Positions 1-7,726 are shown, counted from the first letter of the stretch. The stretch is 55,133 nt of DNA from Streptomyces sp. Ru73 (GCF_002920575.1 NZ_PQSQ01000051.1:1-55133); one strand, 5' to 3'. Notes: generated by a model not told the origin, from the sequence alone. Program-made: numbers and translations.

Positions 1-351
1 CTGCTGGAGACCTGCGCGTACCACGCCCGTTCGCTGGCGGCCACCGCCGAGCTGGTGCCGTACAGCAAGACCGTCGCCGCCGACCCGCGTCTGGAGCGGG
101 CCGGCAAGCGCATCGCCCGGAACATCGACGTCATCGTGGCGCGCGTGGTGGACGAGAGCGCCCGCGGCGAGGTCACCGCGGGCGCGAGCATCGCCTCGAT
201 CCTGGACGTGGACGACACCGGCACGCCGCGCACCGGCACGGTCACCTACCGCGTCCTGCGCCACCTCCAACGCCTGGACGAGGGCGTGGTCGGCCTCGCC
301 CGGCCCCTGGACGTACCGGTCGCGGGACGCAGCGTGGGGTCGACGGGCTGA
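1..351 (+). CDS. C-terminal part of a FUSC-like membrane protein (partial)
   Basis: The reading frame is open from the first base of the window and stops at 349-351, leaving about 116 residues of a protein that begins upstream. The visible part is hydrophilic and helical, with a short LLETCAYHARSLAA segment and several Arg/Glu-rich stretches, and has no membrane segment. It resembles the cytosolic tail of FUSC/aromatic-acid-exporter proteins, but only by general character. The family call is an inference from a fragment. The following 250 bp contain no gene, so this is probably the last gene of its transcription unit. Confidence 0.45.
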   Translation: MLETCAYHARSLAATAELVPYSKTVAADPRLERAGKRIARNIDVIVARVVDESARGEVTAGASIASILDVDDTGTPRTGTVTYRVLRHLQRLDEGVVGLARPLDVPVAGRSVGSTG

Positions 352-449
352 CCCCCGCCCGGACGCGGCGCCCGGCGGGCCGTGCCTTGCGGCGCCCGAC
401 GGGCCGGGCTGGTGCGGCGTGGGCGGGCGAGGCCGGTGCGGGCGGAGCA

Positions 450-524
450 GGTGCGGGCGGGCCGGGGCCGAGGTGGCCTGGGCTGTGAGGCCGGTGCGGG
501 CGGGCCGGGGCCGAGGTGGCCTGG
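450..524. repeat. Direct repeat, 32 bp identical, 43-bp period
   Basis: A 32-bp sequence starting GGTGCGGGCGGGCC and ending GAGGTGGCCTGG occurs at 450-481 and again at 493-524. Shorter copies of GGTGCGGGCGG lie on both sides, at about 435-445 and 530-565. The block fills most of the 248-bp gap between two genes (352-599). I see no convincing gene there. Confidence 0.8.
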
Positions 525-599
525 CCGGTGCGGGCGGTGTGGCCTGCTGGCCGGTGCGGGCGGTGGGGGCCGGGTCCGCGGCGCGGGGTCGCCGGGGTC

Positions 600-1103
600 T
601 CACTCCACGCGCGGGTCGGCCGCCGCTGCCGCGTCGTCGTCCTCCGGCAGGTGGACGTCGTTGACGTCGATGTTCACCTCGACGACCTCCAGGCCGGTGA
701 TGCGCTCCACGGCGGCGATCACGTTCTCCCGTACGTCGCGGGCCACGTCGGTGACCGGCACGCCGTACTCGACGACCAGGTCCAGGTCGACGGCCGTCTG
801 CCGCTCGCCGACCTCGACCTTCACGCCGCGGCCGACGTTCGGGCGGCCGCCGGGCACCCGGTCGCGGACGGCGCCGAACGTGCGCGACAGCCCGCCGCCC
901 ATGTCGTGCACCCCGGGCACCTCCCGTGCCGCCATGCCCGCGATCTTCACGACCACGACGTCGGCGATGGAGGTCCTGCCGCGCGTCGCCGCGGGCCGCC
1001 CGGCTCCGGTGGCGCCGCCGCTCACGGTGGTGCTCCCGCCGGCGGTGCCGCTCTTGGGCGAGGCGGCGGCGCTCTCCTCGGTGGCGTTCAGCTGCTGCGT
1101 CAT
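600..1103 (-). CDS. Asp23/Gls24 family envelope stress protein
   Basis: A 167-residue protein with an Ala/Gly/Thr-rich N-terminal tail (about 1-43) and one Asp23/Gls24 (DUF322) domain. The domain starts at TSIADVVVVKIAGMAAREVPGV and continues through VGERQTAVDLDLVVEYGVPVTDVARDVRENV to a C-terminal VEVNIDVNDVHLPEDD. Family members are small alpha/beta proteins linked to cell-envelope stress in Gram-positive bacteria, and Streptomyces carry many paralogues. The ATG start has AGGAG about 7 nt upstream. An acidic tail (DDDAAAAADPRVE) ends the protein. Family assignment is firm; its precise role is unknown. Confidence 0.85.
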   Translation of the reverse strand: MTQQLNATEESAAASPKSGTAGGSTTVSGGATGAGRPAATRGRTSIADVVVVKIAGMAAREVPGVHDMGGGLSRTFGAVRDRVPGGRPNVGRGVKVEVGERQTAVDLDLVVEYGVPVTDVARDVRENVIAAVERITGLEVVEVNIDVNDVHLPEDDDAAAAADPRVE

Positions 1104-1253
1104 GGGGCTCTCCTCGGTCGGGCGGGGGCGCTCCGGTGACTGCCACCCGCTCTCGTCCGCTTGGACCCGCCCCCGCCGCGCGCGTCACGCGCCCCGCCGG
1201 ACTTCTTCGGCCGGTCAGTTTCCCGGCCGGCCAGCCGCCGATCGGCCAGCGCC

Positions 1254-1313
1254 CGGTCAGCCGCCGGTCGCACGGCCGCCGATCGGTCAGCCGCCGGTCG
1301 CACGGCCGCTCCC
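1254..1313. repeat. 30-bp tandem repeat over the acyltransferase stop codon
   Basis: Two copies with a 30-bp period (1254-1283 and 1284-1313) share 26 identical bases beginning CGGTCAGCCGCCGGTCGCAC. A partial third copy precedes them. The stop of the minus-strand acyltransferase (1287-1289) lies inside one copy, so the repeat duplicates the last codons and the stop of that gene. Confidence 0.8.
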
Positions 1314-2393
1314 GGCCGTGGCCGGTACGCGGGTCTCCTCGGCCGGCTTTTCGGCCTTCGGACGGCGTACGGCCGGCAGCCGGAAGGCCCAGTCCATGCG
1401 GGGCTCCATGACCGGCCGGAAGAACCGGCGCACCGGCGCCGAGGTGAGCACCAGCGCGAGGCCGACCCCGAAGGCGGTGACGGCCAGTTCACCGGCCGGG
1501 GTGTGCCAGAACGCCGCGTCGAACCAGCCCTTCCAGGCCGCGGTCCGCACGAAGAAGCCGTGCAGCAGGTAGGCGCAGAGCGTGCCGGCGCCGAGCGAGG
1601 TGTACCAGGTACGGCGGTGCGGCACAAGCGCCAGGAACGCCGCGGAGAGGATGAGCGAGCAGGCCGTGGTGGCCAGCACCATCGCCACGCCGACGGGCCA
1701 GGAGACGTGCAATTCGCCCCAGCTGTGGTTGTGCATGGCCCACTGCGCCGTCATGCGGCCCTTGGCCCAGTACGCCACGGCCGCACCGGCCGCCAGTACG
1801 GGCACGGCCGCGATCCGTACCCACCGTGCCCGCAGCAGCTCCCAGTGCTCGGGGCGCAGCACGAGGCCGATCACGAAGAACGGCAGGAACTGCAGGACGC
1901 GGTCGAGGTTGAGGATGCCGCTCACCGACGTGGCCGCGCCGACCAGCGCGACGGCGAAGGCGAGTCCGACCGCGACCCACCAGCGCATCGCCCGCCACAG
2001 GGGCGCCGTGAGCCGCCACACGAAGAGCGCCGCGAGGAACCAGGTGAGGTACCACGGCGAGAGCAGGCTGAGGTCGTTGTGCCGGCCGTCGACGACGTTG
2101 CCGTAGAGCGTGTACGCGGTCTCGAAGACGAGGTACGGGACGGCGACGCCGGTGATGAGCCGTTTGCCCTGTTCCGGCTTGAGCACGAAACTCCGGGAGA
2201 AATAGCCGGAGATCATGATGAACAGCGGCATGTGGAACATGTAAAGGAACAGGTAGGCGGACCAGACCGCGTGGCTGTCCTTGAGCGGCTGCCAGGCGTG
2301 ACCGGCCACGACCAGCACCATGGCCAGCAGCTTCGCGTTGTCGAAGAACGGGTTCCGCCCCGCTCCTTGTCCGTCCGGCGAGCGCTGTCCCAC
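1287..2393 (-). CDS. Acyltransferase family 3 membrane protein
   Basis: A 368-residue polytopic membrane protein. The N-terminus FFDNAKLLAMVLVVAGHAW is the characteristic start of the acyltransferase-3 family (OafA/fucose O-acetylase-like), with the conserved His in the first helix, followed by MFHMPLFIMISGYFSR. About ten hydrophobic helices follow. The tail (MDWAFRLPAVRRPK to the end) is basic and Pro/Ala-rich. Family members move acyl groups from acyl-CoA onto extracytoplasmic sugars or lipids; the substrate cannot be read here. The GTG start has GGAGG 4-5 nt upstream. No sugar biosynthesis genes adjoin it. The 3' end runs into a 30-bp tandem repeat. Confidence 0.85.
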   Translation of the reverse strand: MGQRSPDGQGAGRNPFFDNAKLLAMVLVVAGHAWQPLKDSHAVWSAYLFLYMFHMPLFIMISGYFSRSFVLKPEQGKRLITGVAVPYLVFETAYTLYGNVVDGRHNDLSLLSPWYLTWFLAALFVWRLTAPLWRAMRWWVAVGLAFAVALVGAATSVSGILNLDRVLQFLPFFVIGLVLRPEHWELLRARWVRIAAVPVLAAGAAVAYWAKGRMTAQWAMHNHSWGELHVSWPVGVAMVLATTACSLILSAAFLALVPHRRTWYTSLGAGTLCAYLLHGFFVRTAAWKGWFDAAFWHTPAGELAVTAFGVGLALVLTSAPVRRFFRPVMEPRMDWAFRLPAVRRPKAEKPAEETRVPATAGSGRATGG

Positions 2394-2542
2394 ATGACCT
2401 CCTCGGCGACGACCACGACTCCGCCCGCTGCGACCCTAGGGGCCCGTGGGGCCCGGCGTCGAATGCGGTTCCCCGTGTGTCGGCACCCGGCTCCCGGCAC
2501 CGCCCACGGCGCCGCCCGCCGAGCCGAAGAGGGCCCGCTCCC

Positions 2543-2661
2543 CCACGAAGCGCACCGACCCGCTCCCCCATGGGGCGCACCGACCCGCTCCCCCATGGGG
2601 CGCATCAGCGTGCTCTCCCACGAGGCGCATCGGTGCGCTCTCCCGCAAGCGCATCGATCCG
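2543..2661. repeat. 25-bp tandem repeat, four copies plus a partial
   Basis: Units at 2543-2567, 2568-2592, 2593-2617 and 2618-2642, then a partial copy. The consensus is CCATGGGGCGCACCGACCCG followed by CTCCC. Units 1 and 2 are nearly identical, and 3 and 4 diverge. A period of 25 is not a multiple of three, so this is non-coding minisatellite DNA. It lies in the 385-bp gap between two divergent genes, where I see no gene. Confidence 0.85.
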
Positions 2662-2778
2662 TACCGTTCCGCTCCAGGAAGCGCATCAGCCCGGGTACCC
2701 GGATCTTCACCGGGCATGCGCCGCGCCGGGCCGTGGCGGCGCGCTGCGTAGGCGGCCGCCGCGCGTGACACTGGCCGC

Positions 2779-3852
2779 ATGGACTGGTACCCGCTGCGCC
2801 TGACCACGCCCGTGAAACAGCACGTCTTCGGCGGCCGCGCCATTCCCGACGGGCTCGGCCGGGGCGGCATGCCCGACGGACCCGTCGCGGAGACCTGGGA
2901 GGTCAGCGACGTGGACGGGGACGGCGCCCGGATCGGGAACGGTGCGCTGGCCGGGCAGACCCTGCGCCGGCTGACGCACGAGCACCCCGACGGGCTGGTG
3001 GGCCGAGGCTGGCGGGGCCCGCGCTTCCCGCTGCTGACCAAGTTCATCGACGGCCACCGCCCGCTCCCGGTCCATCTGCACCCCGACGACACCGCGGCCC
3101 GCGAACGGGAGGGCGAGCCGAACGGCAAGACGGAGGCGTGGCACATCCTCGACGCGCCGCCCGGCACCACCGCGTACGCGGGCGTGCTGCCCGGGGTCGA
3201 CCGCGAGCGGCTGCGGCAGGCGCTGCTCGACCAGGACTTCGACGCGGTGCTGCGGCGGCTGCCGGTACGCACGGGCGACACGCTGTACGTACCGGGCGGG
3301 ACGCCGCACCGCTTCGGGCCCGACACGCTGGTCTACGAGATCGAGCAGACCTCGGACCTCCAGCAGCACGCGATGCGGCACCGGATGGAGGACGGCTCGG
3401 CGCTGGACGAGAGCGCGTGGCGGGCCAACATCGAGGCCCTGCTGGCGGAGTGGGTGCCGGAGCACCGCCCGGAGTTCCATCCCGGGCTGCGGCTTCCGTC
3501 GTCCGGCGGCTGGACGGGCCGGATGCTCTGCGCGGGCCCGTACTTCGCACTGGAGCGGTGGCAGGCCCCGGCCGCGGCAGAATCGCCGCCGCTGGTCCGC
3601 TCGTTCGACACCGCCCTGGTACTGAGCAACGCCGGGCCCCCGGTGACCGTGGCGTACGGCACGGGCAGCGAACCCCTCGGCCGTGCCGAGACGCTGCTGC
3701 TGCCCGCCGCGCTCGGCCGGGTGGAACTGCACGGCCCCGCCGACGTACTGATCGGCTACCTCCCCGACCTGGAACACGACGTCCGCACCCCACTCCTGAC
3801 CGCGGGCCACGCCCCGGCAGCCATCACATCACTCGGCGAGGTCCCCATCTGA
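2779..3852 (+). CDS. Type I phosphomannose isomerase-like protein
   Basis: A 357-residue cupin protein of the short, single-domain type I mannose-6-phosphate isomerase group (ManA/YvyI-like), which interconverts mannose 6-phosphate and fructose 6-phosphate. The zinc-site signatures are visible: LPVHLHPDD near residue 95, GKTEAWHILDA near 115, and DTLYVPGGTPHRFG near 175. The C-terminal half is a second jelly-roll. There is no clear Shine-Dalgarno before the ATG; TGACACT sits just upstream, so translation may be leaderless, which is only a guess. It stands alone with no GDP-mannose genes beside it, so a catabolic or cell-wall role is equally possible. Confidence 0.85.
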   Translation: MDWYPLRLTTPVKQHVFGGRAIPDGLGRGGMPDGPVAETWEVSDVDGDGARIGNGALAGQTLRRLTHEHPDGLVGRGWRGPRFPLLTKFIDGHRPLPVHLHPDDTAAREREGEPNGKTEAWHILDAPPGTTAYAGVLPGVDRERLRQALLDQDFDAVLRRLPVRTGDTLYVPGGTPHRFGPDTLVYEIEQTSDLQQHAMRHRMEDGSALDESAWRANIEALLAEWVPEHRPEFHPGLRLPSSGGWTGRMLCAGPYFALERWQAPAAAESPPLVRSFDTALVLSNAGPPVTVAYGTGSEPLGRAETLLLPAALGRVELHGPADVLIGYLPDLEHDVRTPLLTAGHAPAAITSLGEVPI

Positions 3853-3925
3853 CCCCGCGACGCAGTCTCGCCTTGTGCGAACAGCCGCCCCTTCGCCTTG
3901 CGAACACGCGAACACGGGAGCGGTT

Positions 3926-3980
3926 GTTCCCCGGAACGCGTGATCAGTCCCGGAAGGGCTTTCTTTAGTTGCCTGAGGCA
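3926..3980 (+). promoter_or_regulatory. Candidate operator/promoter of the 19-residue peptide gene
   Basis: Two short inverted repeats precede the peptide gene: GTTCC-CC-GGAAC at 3926-3937 and TGCCT-G-AGGCA at 3970-3980. The second lies in TTAGTTGCCTGAGGCAGG, which resembles half of the TTGCCTnAGGCAA type of MarR-family operator. A weak promoter could be TTCTTT (3961-3966), an 18-nt gap and AAGCTT (3985-3990). This is inference from symmetry only. Confidence 0.35.
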
Positions 3981-4103
3981 GGCGAAGCTTACGGGGCGCA
4001 AGCGACGGGCTGCAGACCGTCACCGCGCCGCCCCCGGCCGAAGTCCCTTTCCGGAGCGGGGGCGTGTCCCAGAAAATGCACCATGCACAAGGAGAACGAC
4101 GAG

Positions 4104-4163
4104 ATGAACTTCCTCACCAACCTGCTGGCCGGCGTCGTCCACTTCGTGGGTTGGCTCGTCTGA
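4104..4163 (+). CDS. 19-residue hydrophobic peptide
   Basis: A complete small gene: AAGGAG at 4089-4094, a 9-nt spacer, ATG at 4104, 19 codons, TGA, then a perfect-stem terminator 15 nt later. The product MNFLTNLLAGVVHFVGWLV is uncharged and membrane-seeking. As a helix it places N2, T5, N6, A9, H13 and G16 on one narrow face and F/L/V/W on the rest. An in-frame ATG at 4083 would add seven residues, but AAGGAG favours 4104. It stands alone between a sugar isomerase and a gene-free region. I do not recognise the family. It could be a membrane-active peptide, a type I toxin or a signalling peptide; none is shown. Confidence is in its being a real gene. Confidence 0.7.
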   Translation: MNFLTNLLAGVVHFVGWLV

Positions 4164-4178
4164 CAGAACCACAAGACC

Positions 4179-4217
4179 GGGCGCCGCTCCCCCTCGTCCC
4201 ACGGAGGAGCGGCGCCC
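4179..4217 (+). terminator. Terminator of the peptide gene
   Basis: Perfect 12-bp stem GGGCGCCGCTCC (4179-4190) and GGAGCGGCGCCC (4206-4217) with a 15-nt loop. It starts 15 nt after the peptide stop codon. There is no U-tract, as is usual in Streptomyces. It supports a separate short transcript of about 150-250 nt. Confidence 0.8.
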
Positions 4218-5144
4218 GCCGTCATGTGCCGCCCCGTACCGGCAGCAGACCTCCAAGCAGGCTCCCACCGAGACTGCGTCCGTCCGCACCAAAAATCCTC
4301 GCAAAATCGGGCACCGCTCGCGATGAACGCCTATAACTTGACGGCTGCCCCAAAGGGAAGCTCGCCGATGGGTGGCTCCCGATCGACGATGGGCTTGACG
4401 GAATTCGCGAGCGCCGGCTGCGACAGCCTCGCCTTCGCCGCTTCCGAGCACTCATCGGAGCGGTCCGCGTGCCCCGTTTCCCCGCCTTCGCAGCAGCCTC
4501 CTGACCTGACGGCTGCTCAGTTCGAGCCGTGCGGGCTGGCCAGGGGCGCCCGCGCGTGCGTGAACGCACGTGCACTCGCGCGCCCGGGACGGTTGCGGTC
4601 TGTGAGTCGGCCGGTGCGGTACGCGCTCGTAGCCAAGATCAAGTGGGACGGCCCGGCCAACTTACGCGCCTATAGTCGGCTGTCCAGCGGTACCGAAGGA
4701 CGTCGGGGGACTTGACCCGATGGGCACTGCTGACCGCCCGTCAGCTGCGGTGGTTCGGGGCTGGGGTGCGCCTCTAGCGTGGGCTGGTACGGCGTGTCAC
4801 TCCGACCCCTATCGCGGGCGCTTCCTTGTGGGGAGGCGAGGGGATTTGCACCTGGCACGAGCTTTGCGACAAACGGCAATGCTCAGCGTCCTTGCGGTTC
4901 ACAGATCTTAGATCTTTGATCTTGTTGTGTTCGGCGTTCAGTGTTCGATCTTCAATCTCAGTTCAGTTGTTGATCTCGCCGTTCATCCACCTTCACTGTC
5001 GTGCTGTCGGAGACGCGGAGGGAACCCCTACTCGGGGTGCTTGTTTTTGAGGTGATTTCAATTCGGGGGTACGCATGCGCGCGGCGGGCGCGACCCCGAC
5101 ATTCCCGGAATCGAAACGGGATCGCACCGCCGGCATGGGCACCC
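4218..5144. other. 927-bp region without a convincing gene
   Basis: Open frames here (for example 4224-4715 on plus and 4222-4575 on minus) lack coding-like composition and recognisable folds. GC content drops noticeably at about 4860-5080. Possible signals are a -10 like TATAGT at 4671-4676, TTGACC near 4714, a GGGGAGGCGAGGGG stretch near 4830 that looks like a ribosome site leading to no gene, and the 7-bp tandem repeats at 4903-4923. It may be the scar of a lost gene or the edge of an inserted element. Confidence 0.5.
4903..4923. repeat. 7-bp tandem repeat AGATCTT x3
   Basis: AGATCTT, AGATCTT and TGATCTT lie head to tail at 4903-4923. Two further near copies follow (CGATCTT near 4949 and TGATCTC near 4972). 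The block lies in an AT-richer pocket at the upstream edge of the accessory patch. Short iterated sites like this are typical of regulator or replication/transfer protein binding, but no partner gene is visible. Confidence 0.6.
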
Positions 5145-5654
5145 TTAGCGACGGGGGCGCTTACCCCGGCTCCCGCTACGCGGCCTGGGCTTTGCGTTTT
5201 CAGATCGCCGTTCCGGCTCTTCATCGGCCAGGGCGGCCATTTGGGCCTTAAAAATGCCGGAATCCATCTTTATGAAGTAGGTGAGCGGTGTGACCACCAG
5301 GAGGACCATCCCCATCTGTATGCACCGATAAATGTCTTCTGCACGGTCGGATGAGCTTATCGTTGGTTTCTGGCCCGCCAGGTAAGCTAACGACTGCATC
5401 TCCACGCCGACGAGCACGCTTCCCATGATTAGCCAGGCTATTGTCATCACTAGCGGGAGCAGCACTCCGCGAGAATACCTGCGCATGTGGCGCCAAGTTC
5501 CCTCGCCCTCCAGTGGCTCCATTTTGGTCCGTACAGCTTCGATGCCCCTCTCTCGGGCCTGCTTGGCATACGGGATCATCTCGACAAATCCCGCCAGCAT
5601 GATGACTGGGGCTAGAGCTGACACTGCCGTCGCAAAGTCGGTAGTCATCTTCAC
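5145..5654 (-). CDS. Unrecognised three-helix membrane protein
   Basis: A 169-residue protein I do not recognise. There are hydrophobic segments near residues 7-26 (ALAPVIMLAGFVEMIPY), 65-88 (GVLLPLVMTIAWLIMGSVLVGV) and 114-131 (MGMVLLVVTPLTYFIKM). A basic, charged loop separates the first two, and the C-terminus is strongly basic (PRPRSGSRGKRPRR). Codon use is less GC-biased than in flanking genes. A TTA codon at 5388-5390 would make it depend on the bldA tRNA. GTG 5654 or ATG 5648 could be the start. No partner lies directly beside it on the same strand. Confidence 0.65.
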   Translation of the reverse strand: MKMTTDFATAVSALAPVIMLAGFVEMIPYAKQARERGIEAVRTKMEPLEGEGTWRHMRRYSRGVLLPLVMTIAWLIMGSVLVGVEMQSLAYLAGQKPTISSSDRAEDIYRCIQMGMVLLVVTPLTYFIKMDSGIFKAQMAALADEEPERRSENAKPRPRSGSRGKRPRR

Positions 5655-6023
5655 GCGTAACAGTCTGCCCGGCAGCTAGCGGGCTCATCCAAGGCTTGCG
5701 CAGTCGGCCGCTGACGAAGGCGATGAGGCGGACAGCCACAGCAGTGGGACCACGCCTTACGGCCCACCAGGGCGCGGTACCCCATTGTTTCGCCGTTCCG
5801 CCTACGACGCCGGCCCCTGACCGAGTCGGCTCCAGCAGCCTCCTGACGGCAATGGGCCCGTCCAGCCGCAGAGGCGAATGGACGGGCCTGCCCGACAACA
5901 TCTCTCACTCGCCTGCCTGAGCAGCCGGCCTCTCGAACGGCGGGCGGGTCTCCGCGGCTTAGCGTCCGATCGTGGGCAGCGCGGCCCGGCGTGGGCCGTG
6001 CGCCTCGTCGAGAGGAGCTTGCA
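5655..6023. other. Gene-free stretch inside the accessory patch
   Basis: 369 bp between the divergent starts of the 169-residue membrane protein and the 36-residue ORF. Overlapping open frames on both strands show no consistent codon bias. It presumably holds the two divergent promoters, but I cannot place them. Confidence 0.4.
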
Positions 6024-6134
6024 GTGGGTGAGCGTAGGCCGAAGAGGTGGACGACCAAGGACCAGGCTATCCAGGAGATGAATGAGCAGCTGAAAGCCTT
6101 CCAGGACAACGACGAGGAGAGCGGCAAGGGCTAG
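6024..6134 (+). CDS. Small charged protein, 36 residues
   Basis: A short ORF with GTG at 6024, preceded by AGAGGAG (6011-6017) at a spacing of about 6 nt, ending in TAG at 6132-6134. The product is highly charged: a basic start (GERRPKRWTTKDQ), a helical middle (AIQEMNEQLKAFQ) and an acidic end (DNDEESGKG). It looks like a soluble helical mini-protein. No family is recognised. It faces opposite to the neighbouring unknown genes. The good ribosome site and plausible composition support it; the short length leaves real doubt. Confidence 0.45.
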   Translation: MGERRPKRWTTKDQAIQEMNEQLKAFQDNDEESGKG

Positions 6135-6263
6135 CCGAGCAGCCGCGGCAGCGGAAGTAGGACCCCGCTTTCCGGCGTGCAGGGCCCGATATCCACGCTT
6201 CGAGGGCCGGGCCTTCGTCCTGCGCTCGATGGGCGGCATCCCGGCTCCGCTGCCGGTTCACGT

Positions 6264-6779
6264 CTATTCATGAGCGGGCCCGTCCACGAGTCGGCTGCGG
6301 TTCGGGCCGTGATACCTGTTGTACTTGCGACGTCGTTGCAAGATGTTCAGCGCTGCGGTCCTGTCAGCAAGGTCCACCCCCGTGGCACGGGCCAGGAGCT
6401 GCATGACTGCCCTTTCCAGTTCCTCATCATTTTCGAAGCGTCCTGCGAGATAGCTGAAGATGTCTCGGCCCGGGTACTTCAGCGACGGCCCGTCGCCAGT
6501 CCACTCGATAGAAAGCGGCGGTACCGTAGGGAAGCCGGCCTCTGCCGCACCGAACCCCCACTCTGCAGCTGAATGTACGAGTCGCTGGATGCCCAGCTGG
6601 TAGGCGGCATCGCGGTCGACTCCGTTGCCTTCCCCCACTGCCAAGTTGATGGTCCCGCCGTGCCTCCCCGTGACAACCACCGGGTTCGCGGAGTCTTCTT
6701 GTTCTGCCGGCTGAGGCGGGGGAGCGGAAACCGCCACCAGATCCTGTTCCAGATCCTGGGTACGGGCCTCCAGCGCCAT
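6264..6779 (-). CDS. Unrecognised protein with N-terminal coiled coil
   Basis: 171 residues from ATG 6779, with GGAGG 8 nt upstream. Residues 1-20 (MALEARTQDLEQDLVAV) look like the end of a coiled coil. A short Pro/Glu linker follows, then a compact domain (GTINLAVGEGNGVDRDAAYQLGI to LARATGVDLADRTAALN) and a basic tail (RRRKYNRYHGPNRSR). The family is not recognised. The same frame continues upstream, through a single TGA at 6801-6803, into a 36-codon ORF encoding a membrane anchor. The two together look like one ancestral gene now read as two pieces. Confidence 0.6.
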   Translation of the reverse strand: MALEARTQDLEQDLVAVSAPPPQPAEQEDSANPVVVTGRHGGTINLAVGEGNGVDRDAAYQLGIQRLVHSAAEWGFGAAEAGFPTVPPLSIEWTGDGPSLKYPGRDIFSYLAGRFENDEELERAVMQLLARATGVDLADRTAALNILQRRRKYNRYHGPNRSRLVDGPAHE

Positions 6780-6800
6780 GCCGGCGGCCTCCAGCCGAAA

Positions 6801-6911
6801 TCAGCGATCTCCGAAGGTTGGGCTGCGCCACAGGACGACGCCGAAGAAGGCCAGGACAATGAGGACGGTGAAGGGCCGCTTTATCGCGACGATGAACTCT
6901 AAGGCGGTCAT
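6801..6911 (-). CDS. Small single-pass membrane protein, probable 5' half of a split gene
   Basis: ATG 6911 (or GTG 6920) to TGA 6801-6803 gives 36 residues: a short polar start, a basic step (IKRP), and one membrane helix (FTVLIVLAFFGVVLW) followed by RSPTFGDR. The second gene of the pair continues in the same frame after the TGA with FRLEAAG and then its own ATG. The arrangement is consistent with a CGA-to-TGA nonsense change in a 215-residue membrane-anchored coiled-coil protein, or with deliberate stop-and-restart. A TTA codon lies at 6900-6902. GGTGA 6 nt before the ATG is a weak ribosome site. Confidence 0.5.
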   Translation of the reverse strand: MTALEFIVAIKRPFTVLIVLAFFGVVLWRSPTFGDR

Positions 6912-6963
6912 AATGATCACCGTAGCGAGGAGGCCCCTGGGCCGGCAGGCAAACGGTCGAGCG

Positions 6964-7719
6964 CTACAGCACGTCCGTCACCGCTGACACGGCCGCAGCC
7001 ACCCCAGCGAGCACAGTTGCGTAGATGCCGACCGCGGAGAACTTCTCTGTCGTTGTCAAGCGGCTCCAGACTGACCCAGCCGGGATGTCTTCGAGAACCT
7101 TGAGTTGGGCTCGTCGGATGTAGAGGAAGGTCGGCACCAACATGAGCATCGCGACCGCGAGGCAGCACTCCACTACGACCATCCAGCTGTCGACCTTGCT
7201 GGACCCGGTCGGCGCCGTGGTTCCGGTCGGCGCATGTTGTTGGTTGCCCTTCCAAGGGACAACGATCATCAACATACACATGGAGATCATCACCAGCTCG
7301 TGCAGAGTGCCGTAATCCCTTACGGGGGGTCCTTCGGCTCCCCTGTTGCGCAGGAACAGTTCGATGCGGGCTTCCTGGCCACGTACAAGGATTTCGTTGG
7401 AGCCGCTGATGTCAACGCTGATCTTGCGGGAGCGGATGTCGAGAGCGACCTCCAGTTCACCGGCCGGATCTTTCGCGCTGTACTGAAGGTTGTCCCAGCG
7501 GACGCGATCGTCGTAGCCAGGGGCGGACGTGATATCGCGTATGAGGTCTTCCAGAGAGCGGGCGCTCCAACGGGTGCTGTTGTGCACCGTCGTCACGGTC
7601 GCGTTCGTCGCCGAGATCGGTCCCGCCGCGAGCGAGAAGAGTGCGACAAGGTCTGAACGCCCTAAGCGGCACTTGGTGTACTTGTTGCTCAGCATCGTCG
7701 TCGCAGGCGCACCAATCAT
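6964..7719 (-). CDS. Unrecognised multi-helix membrane protein
   Basis: 251 residues. The order is a possible first helix (VALFSLAAGPISA), a soluble middle domain (about 55-140, including YDDRVRWDNLQYSAKDPAGEL and ISVDISGSNEILVRGQEARIELFL), then three hydrophobic helices: VMISMCMLMIVV, WMVVVECCLAVAMLMLVPTFL and VGIYATVLAGVAAAVSAV. No family is recognised. It is the first gene of a likely three-ORF unit with the split gene 44 bp downstream. A well-formed promoter ends 7 nt before the ATG, so its message is probably leaderless. Confidence 0.6.
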   Translation of the reverse strand: MIGAPATTMLSNKYTKCRLGRSDLVALFSLAAGPISATNATVTTVHNSTRWSARSLEDLIRDITSAPGYDDRVRWDNLQYSAKDPAGELEVALDIRSRKISVDISGSNEILVRGQEARIELFLRNRGAEGPPVRDYGTLHELVMISMCMLMIVVPWKGNQQHAPTGTTAPTGSSKVDSWMVVVECCLAVAMLMLVPTFLYIRRAQLKVLEDIPAGSVWSRLTTTEKFSAVGIYATVLAGVAAAVSAVTDVL

Positions 7720-7726
7720 GAACGGC

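Noticed and set aside
4224..4715. 163-codon plus-strand ORF after the peptide terminator
   Set aside because: No consistent third-position bias or recognisable motif; competing open frames on the other strand are equally long.
5040..5170. tRNA-like or attachment-site sequence at the patch edge
   Set aside because: No GGTTCGAATCC-type T-arm or cloverleaf could be formed, and no matching direct repeat was found at the other edge.
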